A stretch of DNA of 6,877 nt, from assembly GCA_021798415.1 (NCBI GenBank), contig JAJZGO010000079.1, forward strand, positions 1-6,877. The letters run 5' to 3'. This stretch comes from Thermoplasmata archaeon. GTDB taxonomy: Archaea > Thermoplasmatota > Thermoplasmata > Lutacidiplasmatales > UBA184. Made by a program: the position numbers and the translations under genes. Numbering within the stretch: the stretch's first letter is position 1; every line of letters begins with the position of its first letter. The notes under the pieces are model-generated. The model made no database searches. It saw nothing but the letters and a program-made list of their open reading frames with translations, and was not told where the DNA came from. This document shows positions 1-6,251 of the stretch, piece by piece.

Positions 1-840
1 GTGCTCGGGGGCCCGGCGTCGTACGGCACCGCGTTCACCATCAGCTCGCAGGGGATCCCCCTCCTCGCGCAGCCGACCCAGGCCACCCTCGTCTTCCTCC
101 CGACCACCTGCCCGGGCGGGTTCTACGCGCCGGGGGTCTCGGGCGCGACGAAGAGCACCTACGGCCAGCCGGTGGTCCCGGGCTACTGCATCTTCCAGAA
201 CGTGACCCTCACCACCGGACCCGGCGGGTCCGGCCTCTACTCCCAGCACCTCGCGAGCGGGGTCCTCCAGATGGTCCTCCCGAACCGGTACTATACGCCC
301 CAGACGTTCTACTTCGAGGATGACGCCGTCCTTCAGGGGCAGGCGGGCGGCTACCAGATCATGGACTTCCCCCCTCCCCTCAACCTGACGACGGTCGCGG
401 GGAACACGAGCATCACCTCGAGCCTCCTGCAGCTCTACGGGAACGCCTCGACCGTGCTCGGGCAGGGGTCGCAGCAGGTGTTCAGCCACCTGCGCTACGC
501 GCAGGTCGTCGCGTCGAACGGCCACAACGGACGGACGTTCAACTACACGTTTGAGATCGGAACCCAGTATCCGTGCGCCTGGGGCCACTACCTCGGCGCC
601 CAGATGAACCTGAGCGGGCTTCCGCTCTGGACGAAGGCGTCCGGTTCCCGGCCGCTGACCGCCTACTACAACTTCACGAACCCGATCGGCGGAGCGGCGA
701 CGCTGCCGGTCCCGGCGTCGGCGTGCACCAACCCCGCCGCCGGCGGGACCACGGTGATCGCGCTCAACATCGGGAACCTCAACTTCGCGACCGTGTTCTA
801 CGCGGGCGTCCAGGTCTCCCTCGGGATCGGAGGAACCTAG
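1..840 (+). CDS. Probable secreted, sequon-rich protein encoded with pilus genes (5' end outside window)
   Basis: I do not recognise a family. The frame is open from base 1 to the TAG at 838-840 (279 codons). The GTG at base 1 may be only an internal valine codon: no upstream sequence or signal peptide is visible, so the gene very likely starts earlier. The visible part looks extracellular. It is rich in Gly, Ser, Thr, Asn and Tyr, with only about eleven Asp/Glu/Lys/Arg residues. It has four cysteines (residues 37, 63, 192, 242) that could form two disulfides, and seven N-glycosylation sequons (Asn 67, 128, 135, 148, 181, 203, 224). There is no internal membrane segment, and the C-terminus is a beta-like, glycine-rich stretch. 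It ends three bases before the first ATPase gene, so co-transcription is likely. By context it could be a pilin-like subunit, minor pilin or adhesin; this is inference. A class III signal peptide upstream would decide it. Confidence 0.75.
   Translation: MLGGPASYGTAFTISSQGIPLLAQPTQATLVFLPTTCPGGFYAPGVSGATKSTYGQPVVPGYCIFQNVTLTTGPGGSGLYSQHLASGVLQMVLPNRYYTPQTFYFEDDAVLQGQAGGYQIMDFPPPLNLTTVAGNTSITSSLLQLYGNASTVLGQGSQQVFSHLRYAQVVASNGHNGRTFNYTFEIGTQYPCAWGHYLGAQMNLSGLPLWTKASGSRPLTAYYNFTNPIGGAATLPVPASACTNPAAGGTTVIALNIGNLNFATVFYAGVQVSLGIGGT
829..833 (+). promoter_or_regulatory. Shine-Dalgarno site for ATPase 1
   Basis: GGAGG ends ten bases before the ATG at 844 and lies inside the last codons of the upstream gene. 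It supports 844 as the start over a later in-frame ATG at residue 42, and suggests translation coupled to the preceding gene. Confidence 0.75.
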
Positions 841-843
841 GCG

Positions 844-2484
844 ATGGCGTCGGGCGGATTCCGCGTCAAGATCCCGCGCACGACCTCGTCGGGAGGGGGG
901 ACCTCGCTCGCCCCGTCCGACCCGACCGCGGCCTCGACCGACGTCCCCGGGACGTTCATCACCGCGATGCCGGCGCTCGCCGAGTCGGCGATGAAGGAGG
1001 TCGAGGTCCGCGCGGTCAACCCCCCCTACTCGTACTCGCGCGTCACGTACAACGACCGGACGAAGGAGTACCTCTACGAGGTCATCGAGCCCCAGCTCTC
1101 CGCCCACGAGAAGCAGCTGGTCGAGCACCTCAAGACGACCCTCGCGCGGATCCTCGGAAGCGACGTCGGCAACCTCTCCCTGGTCGACAAGCGCTCGTAC
1201 CTGCGCGGCGAAGCCGAGGAGTACTTCCGCAGCCGGGGGATCACGCTCGGGCCGCTCTCGATGGAGCGGGTGATCTACTACGTCCTGCGCGACTTCGTCG
1301 GGTACGGCCCGATCGACGCGCTGATCTTCGATCCGGAGGTCGAGGACATTTCGTGCGACGGGGTCGAGGTCCCGCTCTTCATCTTCCACGGGAAGTACGA
1401 GTCGGTGAAGACGAACGTCGTCTTTCCCGACGAGGATTCGCTCAACTCGTTCATCGTCATGCTCGGCCAGCGGTGCGCGAAGGCCGTCAGCGTCTCCTCG
1501 CCGATCCTGGACGGAACGACTCCCGAGGGCCATCGCGTCCAGGCGACGTACGCCCGGGAGGTCACGACGCGGGGCGCGAGCTTCACGATCCGACGGTTCA
1601 AAGAGCGGCCGTTCACGCCCGTCGACCTCGTGATGATGGGCACGGCCAACGAGGAGATGGTCGCCTACTTCTGGCTCGCGGCCGAGCAGGGCGAATCCGT
1701 CATCGTCTGCGGCGGTCCCGCCGCGGGCAAGACGAGCACGCTCAACGCGATCGCGCTGTTCATCCCGCCGACCGCGAAGGTCGTCTCGATCGAGGACACC
1801 CGCGAGGTGAACCTTCCCCACGAGAACTGGATCCCGGGCGCGACGCGCAGCGGCACCGGCGACCGGGGGCCCGACGGGAAGGCCGCCGGCGAGGTCGACA
1901 TGTTCGACCTGGTCCGCGCGGCGCTGCGGCAGCGCCCGAACTACATCATCGTCGGCGAGGTGCGCGGCCGCGAGACGTACACGATGTTCCAGGCGATGGC
2001 GACCGGCCACACGACCTACTCGACGATGCACGCCGACAGCGTGAAGTCGATGGTCAACCGCCTCGAGAACCCGCCGATCAACACGCCGCGCATCCTCCTC
2101 TCGGCGCTCAACAACGTGATCATCCAGATCCAGGCGCGGACCGAGAAGGGCGTGGTCCGTCGACTGAAGCAGGTCCTCGAGATCGTCGGGTTCGAGCCCG
2201 AGACGAACGAGCTGATCACCAACACGGTCTACGAGTGGGACCCGGGGACCGACAAGTTCGTGTTCAAGGGCCACTCGTTCCTCTTTGACAAGATCATGGA
2301 CCTGCGCAACTACGGTCCGGACGAGATGGACGCGGAGTTCCAGCGTCGGACCGAGGTGATCCGCTACCTCGTCCGCAACGCGATCACCGACTACCGCCAG
2401 CTCTGGGGGACGATCGCGCAGTACTACAAGGACCCGAACGAGGTCATGGCCCGCGTCCGGGCGAGCGCGCGCAAGGAGGGCTAG
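844..2484 (+). CDS. Archaeal type IV pilus / FlaI-family secretion ATPase (ATPase 1)
   Basis: This is a 546-residue cytoplasmic ATPase of the GspE/PilB/FlaI superfamily, expected to form a hexamer under the membrane platform and power pilus assembly. Residues 1-50 are a low-complexity leader. The N-terminal domain runs from about 60 to 250 and includes 'YLYEVIEP' (76-83), 'EDISCDG' (167-173), 'SPILD' (219-223) and 'SFTIRRF' (246-252). The C-terminal ATPase core follows: Walker A GGPAAGKT (290-297), Asp box SIEDTRE (315-321), Walker B IIVGEVRG (368-375, Glu372) and His box TGHTTYSTMHAD (387-398). All catalytic motifs are present. Walker A reads GPAAGKTS where FlaI proteins usually have GTASGKTT, a mild deviation. 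Length fits FlaI-type ATPases. The gene starts 3 bases after the secreted-protein gene and ends 5 bases before platform protein A. A paralogue lies at 4452-6218. No archaellum-specific neighbour is seen, so a pilus role is preferred over an archaellum. Confidence 0.95.
   Translation: MASGGFRVKIPRTTSSGGGTSLAPSDPTAASTDVPGTFITAMPALAESAMKEVEVRAVNPPYSYSRVTYNDRTKEYLYEVIEPQLSAHEKQLVEHLKTTLARILGSDVGNLSLVDKRSYLRGEAEEYFRSRGITLGPLSMERVIYYVLRDFVGYGPIDALIFDPEVEDISCDGVEVPLFIFHGKYESVKTNVVFPDEDSLNSFIVMLGQRCAKAVSVSSPILDGTTPEGHRVQATYAREVTTRGASFTIRRFKERPFTPVDLVMMGTANEEMVAYFWLAAEQGESVIVCGGPAAGKTSTLNAIALFIPPTAKVVSIEDTREVNLPHENWIPGATRSGTGDRGPDGKAAGEVDMFDLVRAALRQRPNYIIVGEVRGRETYTMFQAMATGHTTYSTMHADSVKSMVNRLENPPINTPRILLSALNNVIIQIQARTEKGVVRRLKQVLEIVGFEPETNELITNTVYEWDPGTDKFVFKGHSFLFDKIMDLRNYGPDEMDAEFQRRTEVIRYLVRNAITDYRQLWGTIAQYYKDPNEVMARVRASARKEG
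2475..2479 (+). promoter_or_regulatory. Shine-Dalgarno site selecting a GTG start
   Basis: GGAGG lies in the last codons of ATPase 1 and ends ten bases before GTG 2490, the same spacing as for ATPase 1. The first in-frame ATG would be residue 68 of the product, close to the first membrane segment, so this site supports the GTG start. Confidence 0.75.
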
Positions 2485-2489
2485 GGACC

Positions 2490-3464
2490 GTGCCGGCGAC
2501 CTCCACCGTCCGGGTCGGGGCGGCCCCTCCCGCCGAGACCTCCTCCCGACCGATCCGGCTGAAGCGCGGCGAGCACCCGACGCACACCGGCCTCACCGGG
2601 TTCCAGCGGTGGGCCTGGCGCACGTTCCGCGCCCGGGTCCTCGCCCGGGCTCCCGACCCCGGCCTCGAGGAGAACCTCGTCAAGGCCCACATGCGGGTCC
2701 GGGCCGACGAGTACCTCGCGACGGTCTACGCGACCACGGTCGTCGTCGGTATCGCGACCCTTGTGGCCGGCGTCGCGGTCGGTCTCCTGTTCGTCCTCTC
2801 GGGCGTCCTCCTCCTCGGCCTCGTCATCGGCGTCCTCCTTCCCGTCTTTGGCACGGTCGGGACGTTCTTCGTCCTGCAGAGCACGCCGGGTTCGAGAGCG
2901 AAGGACCGCGGCCGCAAGATCGACCGGAAGATCAGCCCGGCGATGAGCTTCGTCTCGGCGATGAGCTCGGCGGACGTGAACATCGACCAGATCTTCAAGG
3001 AGCTCGGTCGCCAGAAGATCTACGGGCAGGTGGCGGAGGAAGCGGCGTGGATCACGCGCGACACCGAACTGCTCGGCGTCGACATCCTGACCGCGATCCG
3101 CAACGGCTCCCAGCGCAGCCCCTCGAAGCGGTTCCAGGACTTCCTCCAGGGCGTCGTGACGACCGCGACGAGCGGCGGGCAGCTGAAGCCGTACTTCCTG
3201 CTCAAGGCCGAGCAGTACGAGCGGGAGAACAAGCTCGAGATGCTCCAGCGCGTCGAGACGATGGGGCTCCTCGCGGAGACGTTCGTCACGGTCGTCGTCG
3301 CGTTCCCCCTCTTCCTCGTGATCATCATCGCGATCTTCGCGGTCATCGGGGGCGGCGGGTCGTTCATGATCGACGTCCTCTGGGGGATCGTCGGCGCGAT
3401 GATCCCGCTCGCCCAGTTCGGGTTCATCTTCTTCATGTACACGCTGGCGCAGGAGATGACCTGA
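2490..3464 (+). CDS. TadC/FlaJ-like pilus platform membrane protein A (T2SSF domain)
   Basis: This 324-residue integral membrane protein probably forms part of the inner platform on which the ATPase acts. Residues 1-70 are a basic, cytoplasmic-looking leader. Hydrophobic segments lie at about 76-102 and 104-130. A charged cytoplasmic region at about 135-255 matches a T2SSF (GspF-type) helical domain: 'ISPAMSFVSAMSSADVNID', 'LLGVDILTAI' and 'FQDFLQGVVTTATSGGQL'. Two more hydrophobic segments follow at about 260-287 and 294-318. It carries one T2SSF domain, whereas many euryarchaeal pilus platform proteins are longer with two, so it probably pairs with the next gene product. It starts with GTG, five bases after ATPase 1, and ends one base before platform protein B. 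Similarity to protein B is weak and mostly of layout. Assignment rests on topology, domain pattern and context; the exact subfamily (TadB, TadC or FlaJ) is not decided. Confidence 0.9.
   Translation: MPATSTVRVGAAPPAETSSRPIRLKRGEHPTHTGLTGFQRWAWRTFRARVLARAPDPGLEENLVKAHMRVRADEYLATVYATTVVVGIATLVAGVAVGLLFVLSGVLLLGLVIGVLLPVFGTVGTFFVLQSTPGSRAKDRGRKIDRKISPAMSFVSAMSSADVNIDQIFKELGRQKIYGQVAEEAAWITRDTELLGVDILTAIRNGSQRSPSKRFQDFLQGVVTTATSGGQLKPYFLLKAEQYERENKLEMLQRVETMGLLAETFVTVVVAFPLFLVIIIAIFAVIGGGGSFMIDVLWGIVGAMIPLAQFGFIFFMYTLAQEMT
3451..3455 (+). promoter_or_regulatory. Shine-Dalgarno site for platform protein B
   Basis: AGGAG lies inside the 3' end of platform gene A and ends ten bases before ATG 3466. 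With only one base between stop and start, translation of the two platform genes is probably coupled, which would favour equal amounts of the two proteins. Confidence 0.65.
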
Positions 3465-3465
3465 G

Positions 3466-4440
3466 ATGGCGAGCGCCACCGCCCCCGCGTCCGTCCGCAA
3501 GGTCCGGGCGCTCGGAACGACCGTGACCGCGAAGGAGGAGGGGTTCGCGCGCGAGACGGTCATCCTGATCGCCGGCGCCCTCGTCGCGGCCGCCTTCTGG
3601 GTCTTCGCCGTCCTGAGCTACCTCGAGGTGATGACGGTCGTCCTGCGGCCCGGGGAGTCGGCCGGAGCGAACCCGGCGATCGACTTCTTCGTCCTGGGCC
3701 TGCTCTGCTTCATCGCACCGTACGGTTTTGCGATGACCGCGAAGCTGCGGCGCATCGCCCGTATCGAGGAGCGCCTCCCGGACTTCCTGCGGGACGTCGC
3801 GGAGGCCGGACGGTTCGGGATGACGCTCCCGGACGCGATCATCGTTGCGAGCACGGGCCGCTACGGCCTCCTGACGGAGGAGATCAAGAAGATGGCGAGC
3901 CAGCTCGAGTGGGGCGTCCCGGTCGCGACCGCGCTGCGACTGTTCGAGGAGCGCGTCCCGACCCCGCTCACCCAGCGGGTCGTCTCGATCGTCACGCGGG
4001 CGAACGAGGCCGGCGGGAACGTGGCGGACGTGCTCACGATGGTCGCGCACGACACCCGCGAGAGCCAGCTCGCGCAGCAGAGCCGCCAGATCTCGATGCT
4101 GACCTACGTGACGGTCATCTACATCTCGTTCTTCGTCTTCCTCGTCACGATCTACATCATGGCGGCGGTCTTCCTGCCGCAGATGATCACCGCCGGCCAG
4201 GGCGTGGCGTCGTCGTCCCTCTCGGGAACGGCCGGCGTCGCCCTCCAGTTCGGGTTCGTGCCGGTCCTCTTCCTCGCCTTCATGGTCGCGGTCATCGTCC
4301 ACGCCGTCGGGGACGGCATCATGGCGGGCGTCCTGTTCAACGGGCGGGTCGCCGAGGGTCTCCAGCACGCCACGATCATGCTCGCGGTCGGCTGGCTCAT
4401 CATGCGGTTCGTGGTCCCTCCGCTCATCGTGGGGGGCTAG
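3466..4440 (+). CDS. TadC/FlaJ-like pilus platform membrane protein B (T2SSF domain)
   Basis: This is a second 324-residue platform protein, the same length as protein A but clearly different in sequence. A leader of about 28 residues is followed by hydrophobic segments at about 31-54 and 72-92. A cytoplasmic T2SSF domain lies at about 100-205, with 'RLPDFLRDVAEAGRFGMTLPDAI' at 103-125, 'EWGVPVATALRLFEERV' at 148-164 and 'ANEAGGNVADVL' at 179-190. Further hydrophobic segments are at about 210-236, 262-283 and 301-320, so it seems to have one more membrane segment than protein A. The 'RLPDFLRD...G.PL/TLPDAI' and 'EAGG' pattern is typical of TadC/FlaJ domains. It starts one base after protein A and ends eleven bases before ATPase 2. 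The two proteins probably form a heteromeric platform equivalent to the two halves of longer archaeal PilC/FlaJ proteins; the pairing is inference. Confidence 0.92.
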   Translation: MASATAPASVRKVRALGTTVTAKEEGFARETVILIAGALVAAAFWVFAVLSYLEVMTVVLRPGESAGANPAIDFFVLGLLCFIAPYGFAMTAKLRRIARIEERLPDFLRDVAEAGRFGMTLPDAIIVASTGRYGLLTEEIKKMASQLEWGVPVATALRLFEERVPTPLTQRVVSIVTRANEAGGNVADVLTMVAHDTRESQLAQQSRQISMLTYVTVIYISFFVFLVTIYIMAAVFLPQMITAGQGVASSSLSGTAGVALQFGFVPVLFLAFMVAVIVHAVGDGIMAGVLFNGRVAEGLQHATIMLAVGWLIMRFVVPPLIVGG

Positions 4441-4441
4441 C

Positions 4442-4445
4442 GAGG
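4442..4445 (+). promoter_or_regulatory. Weak Shine-Dalgarno-like site for ATPase 2
   Basis: GAGG ends six bases before ATG 4452 in the 11-base gap after platform gene B. It is shorter and closer than the other sites in this operon. The reading frame stays open far upstream inside platform gene B, so this site and the gene junction are what place the start at 4452. Confidence 0.5.
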
Positions 4446-4451
4446 TTTCCG

Positions 4452-6218
4452 ATGGCGGGCGACGCGACGACAGAGACTCCGGCCGACGACGGCGACGCGA
4501 TCCCGAAGCGACGGGCGGCCCGGACCCCGTTCTTCTCGCCGTGGCTGCGCATGGGCGCCGCGCTCCGCAGGAACCGCGCCGACCCGCGGCCGGTCAAGCT
4601 CGCTCGCCTCGGCGTCTCGGGACAGGGCAGCGAGGGCGAGGTCACGCCGGTCCCGCCCCTCAACGACCCGGCGCTCAAGGAGCTCGACCTCGCGCCGATC
4701 CGGCCGGGGGTCTCGTTCGTCCGGATCACCTACCACAACGTGCGCAACGAGCACCTCTACGAGGTGATCGAGCCGCCGCTCTCGAAGATCGAGCGCGAGC
4801 TCACCGACCGGCTGCGCGTCCGCCTCGTCGACGACTTCGAGGCCCTCCCGGAGCACGACCACGACCCCGAGGCGAAGCGCCGCGAGCTCCGCCGCATGGT
4901 CGACGGGCTCCTCCAGGACTGGGAGCTCGCCCCGGGACCGACCACGAAGGGCCGGCTCCTCTACTACCTCGAGAGGGACTTCATCGGCTACGGCCTCGTC
5001 GAGGTCCCGATGACCGACATCGAGGTCGAGGACATCTCGTGCGACGGGGTCGGGATCCCGCTCTACATCTACCACCGCAAGTACGGCTCGATCCGCTCGA
5101 ACCTCAAGTTCTCGAGCGCCCACGAGCTCGACGACTACGTCGTCTGGATCGCCCAGCGCTCGGGAAAGCACATCTCGGTCGCGAGCCCGATCCTCGACGC
5201 GACGGTGCCGGACGGCTCCCGTCTCCAGGCGACGCTCGGCACGCACGTGACGAAACGCGGCAGCTCGTTCACGATCCGGCGCTTCCGGGACAACCCGTTC
5301 ACGCCGGTCGACCTCCTCAAGTTCAAGACGATGAGCTCGGAGATGATGGCGTACCTCTGGATCGCCATCGAGAACGGCCAGTCGATGATGGTCTGCGGGG
5401 GAACGGCGAGCGGGAAGACGACCACGCTCAACGCGACCCTGCTGTTCATCCCGCCCCAGATGAAGATCGTCTCGATCGAGGACACGCGCGAGCTCAACCT
5501 CCCGCACGAGAACTGGGTCCCGTCCCTGACCCGCGCCGGGTTCGGGGCGAAGAACATCGTGAGCGGCAAGGCCCCCGGCGAGATCGACATGTTCGACCTC
5601 CTCGCCGCCGCGCTCCGCCAGCGCCCGCAGTACCTCATGGTCGGAGAGGTCCGCGGGGCGGAGGCGTTCATCGTCTTCCAGGCGATGGCGACCGGCAAGA
5701 CCTGCTACACGACCTTCCACGCGGAGAGCGTGAGCGCGATGGTCCACCGGATGGAGAACCCCCCGATCTCGCTGCCCCGTTCGCTCGTCTCGGCGCTCAA
5801 CCTCGTCCTCCTCCAGCGCCAGGTCAAGGTCGGGACGAAGATGACCCGCCGCGTCCAGTCGCTGACCGAGATCGTCGGGCTCGACCCCGAGACGAACGAA
5901 CTGATCACGAACTCGGTCTACTCGTGGAACCCGTCGGACGACATGTTCCTCTACTCGGGGCACTCGTACATCTACGAGCGCGTCGCGATGATGAAGAACC
6001 TCTCGATGAAGGAGATGGAGCGCGAGGTCCGCAACCGGGTCGAGATGCTCGACTTCATGGTCGCGAAGGACGCGCGGGCGACGCGCACGAAGCCGTTCAC
6101 GCACCGCGACGTCGGACGCCTGGTCGCCTACTACTACAAGGACCCCCAGAAGGCGGTCGCCGAGGCGCACGCGGAGCTCCAGAAGATCCGGGAGACGTCC
6201 CCGGGCCCGACGCGCTAG
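4452..6218 (+). CDS. Archaeal type IV pilus / FlaI-family secretion ATPase (ATPase 2, paralogue)
   Basis: This is a 588-residue GspE/PilB/FlaI-superfamily ATPase, by eye roughly half identical to ATPase 1 across the shared region. The start at 4452 leaves a long leader with a basic and aromatic patch (about 19-53, including 'FFSPWLRMGAALRRNR'). The N-terminal domain has 'HLYEVIEPPLS' (101-111), 'EDISCDG' (193-199), 'SPILD' (245-249) and 'SFTIRRF' (272-278). The ATPase core has Walker A GGTASGKT (316-323), Asp box SIEDTRE (341-347), Walker B LMVGEVRG (395-402, Glu399) and a His box TGKTCYTTFHAE (414-425). The first His-box histidine, present in ATPase 1, is Lys416 here; the second (His423) is kept. 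A charged stretch at about 133-150 ('PEHDHDPEAKRRELRR') lies between conserved blocks. All residues for ATP hydrolysis appear present, so it should be active. It closes the operon and probably works on the same platform; whether it replaces, opposes or mixes with ATPase 1 cannot be told. Confidence 0.95.
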   Translation: MAGDATTETPADDGDAIPKRRAARTPFFSPWLRMGAALRRNRADPRPVKLARLGVSGQGSEGEVTPVPPLNDPALKELDLAPIRPGVSFVRITYHNVRNEHLYEVIEPPLSKIERELTDRLRVRLVDDFEALPEHDHDPEAKRRELRRMVDGLLQDWELAPGPTTKGRLLYYLERDFIGYGLVEVPMTDIEVEDISCDGVGIPLYIYHRKYGSIRSNLKFSSAHELDDYVVWIAQRSGKHISVASPILDATVPDGSRLQATLGTHVTKRGSSFTIRRFRDNPFTPVDLLKFKTMSSEMMAYLWIAIENGQSMMVCGGTASGKTTTLNATLLFIPPQMKIVSIEDTRELNLPHENWVPSLTRAGFGAKNIVSGKAPGEIDMFDLLAAALRQRPQYLMVGEVRGAEAFIVFQAMATGKTCYTTFHAESVSAMVHRMENPPISLPRSLVSALNLVLLQRQVKVGTKMTRRVQSLTEIVGLDPETNELITNSVYSWNPSDDMFLYSGHSYIYERVAMMKNLSMKEMEREVRNRVEMLDFMVAKDARATRTKPFTHRDVGRLVAYYYKDPQKAVAEAHAELQKIRETSPGPTR

Positions 6219-6233
6219 GCCTATTGGCCCGGG
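6200..6233. repeat. GC-rich inverted repeat across the end of the pilus operon
   Basis: CCCGGGCC (6200-6207) and GGCCCGGG (6226-6233) are perfect reverse complements, an 8-bp stem with an 18-base loop that contains the TAG stop of ATPase 2. A smaller nested GGCC-TATT-GGCC lies at 6218-6229. No T-run follows, so it is not a clear terminator. It could slow transcription or protect the 3' end of the operon mRNA, or be chance in GC-rich DNA. Confidence 0.35.
6222..6226 (+). promoter_or_regulatory. Possible TATA-like element for the methyltransferase gene
   Basis: TATTG is the only AT-rich tract in the 33-base gap, centred about 28 bases before ATG 6252. No Shine-Dalgarno site precedes that ATG. 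The distance would fit an archaeal TATA box feeding a leaderless transcript starting at the ATG. The match to a TATA consensus is poor, so this is only a candidate. Confidence 0.25.
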
Positions 6234-6251
6234 CGCCTCGCTCCCGCCGGC

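Noticed and set aside
573..2288. A 571-codon + strand frame overlapping the secreted protein and ATPase 1
   Set aside because: Arg/Asp/Gly/Pro-rich, no motif, shifted relative to ATPase 1, whose catalytic motifs are unmistakable.
2481..3563. A 360-codon open frame on the - strand opposite platform gene A
   Set aside because: Highly charged low-complexity translation ('EDDDHEEEGERDDDRDE'-like), opposite a membrane protein gene with conserved domain pattern; a composition shadow.
3433..4368. A 311-codon open frame on the - strand opposite platform gene B
   Set aside because: Same charged, motif-free composition as other antisense frames, and it overlaps a well supported gene completely.
3909..4451. 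Upstream extension of the ATPase 2 frame into platform gene B
   Set aside because: The extension translates to Arg/His/Pro-rich text typical of a shifted frame. The ATG at 4452, just after the platform gene stop and a GAGG site, is the sensible start.
837..6218. CTAG tetranucleotides at all four TAG stop codons, considered as a possible target of the methyltransferase
   Set aside because: Most codons here end in C, so C-TAG at stops is expected, and in-frame CTAG within genes would need a stop or rare codons. There is no evidence of the enzyme's target.
844..6218. An archaellum (flagellum) operon
   Set aside because: ATPase and platform families fit, but no flaF, flaG or flaH gene and no archaellin is present, and the platform is split into two proteins. 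A non-archaellum pilus fits better from what is visible.
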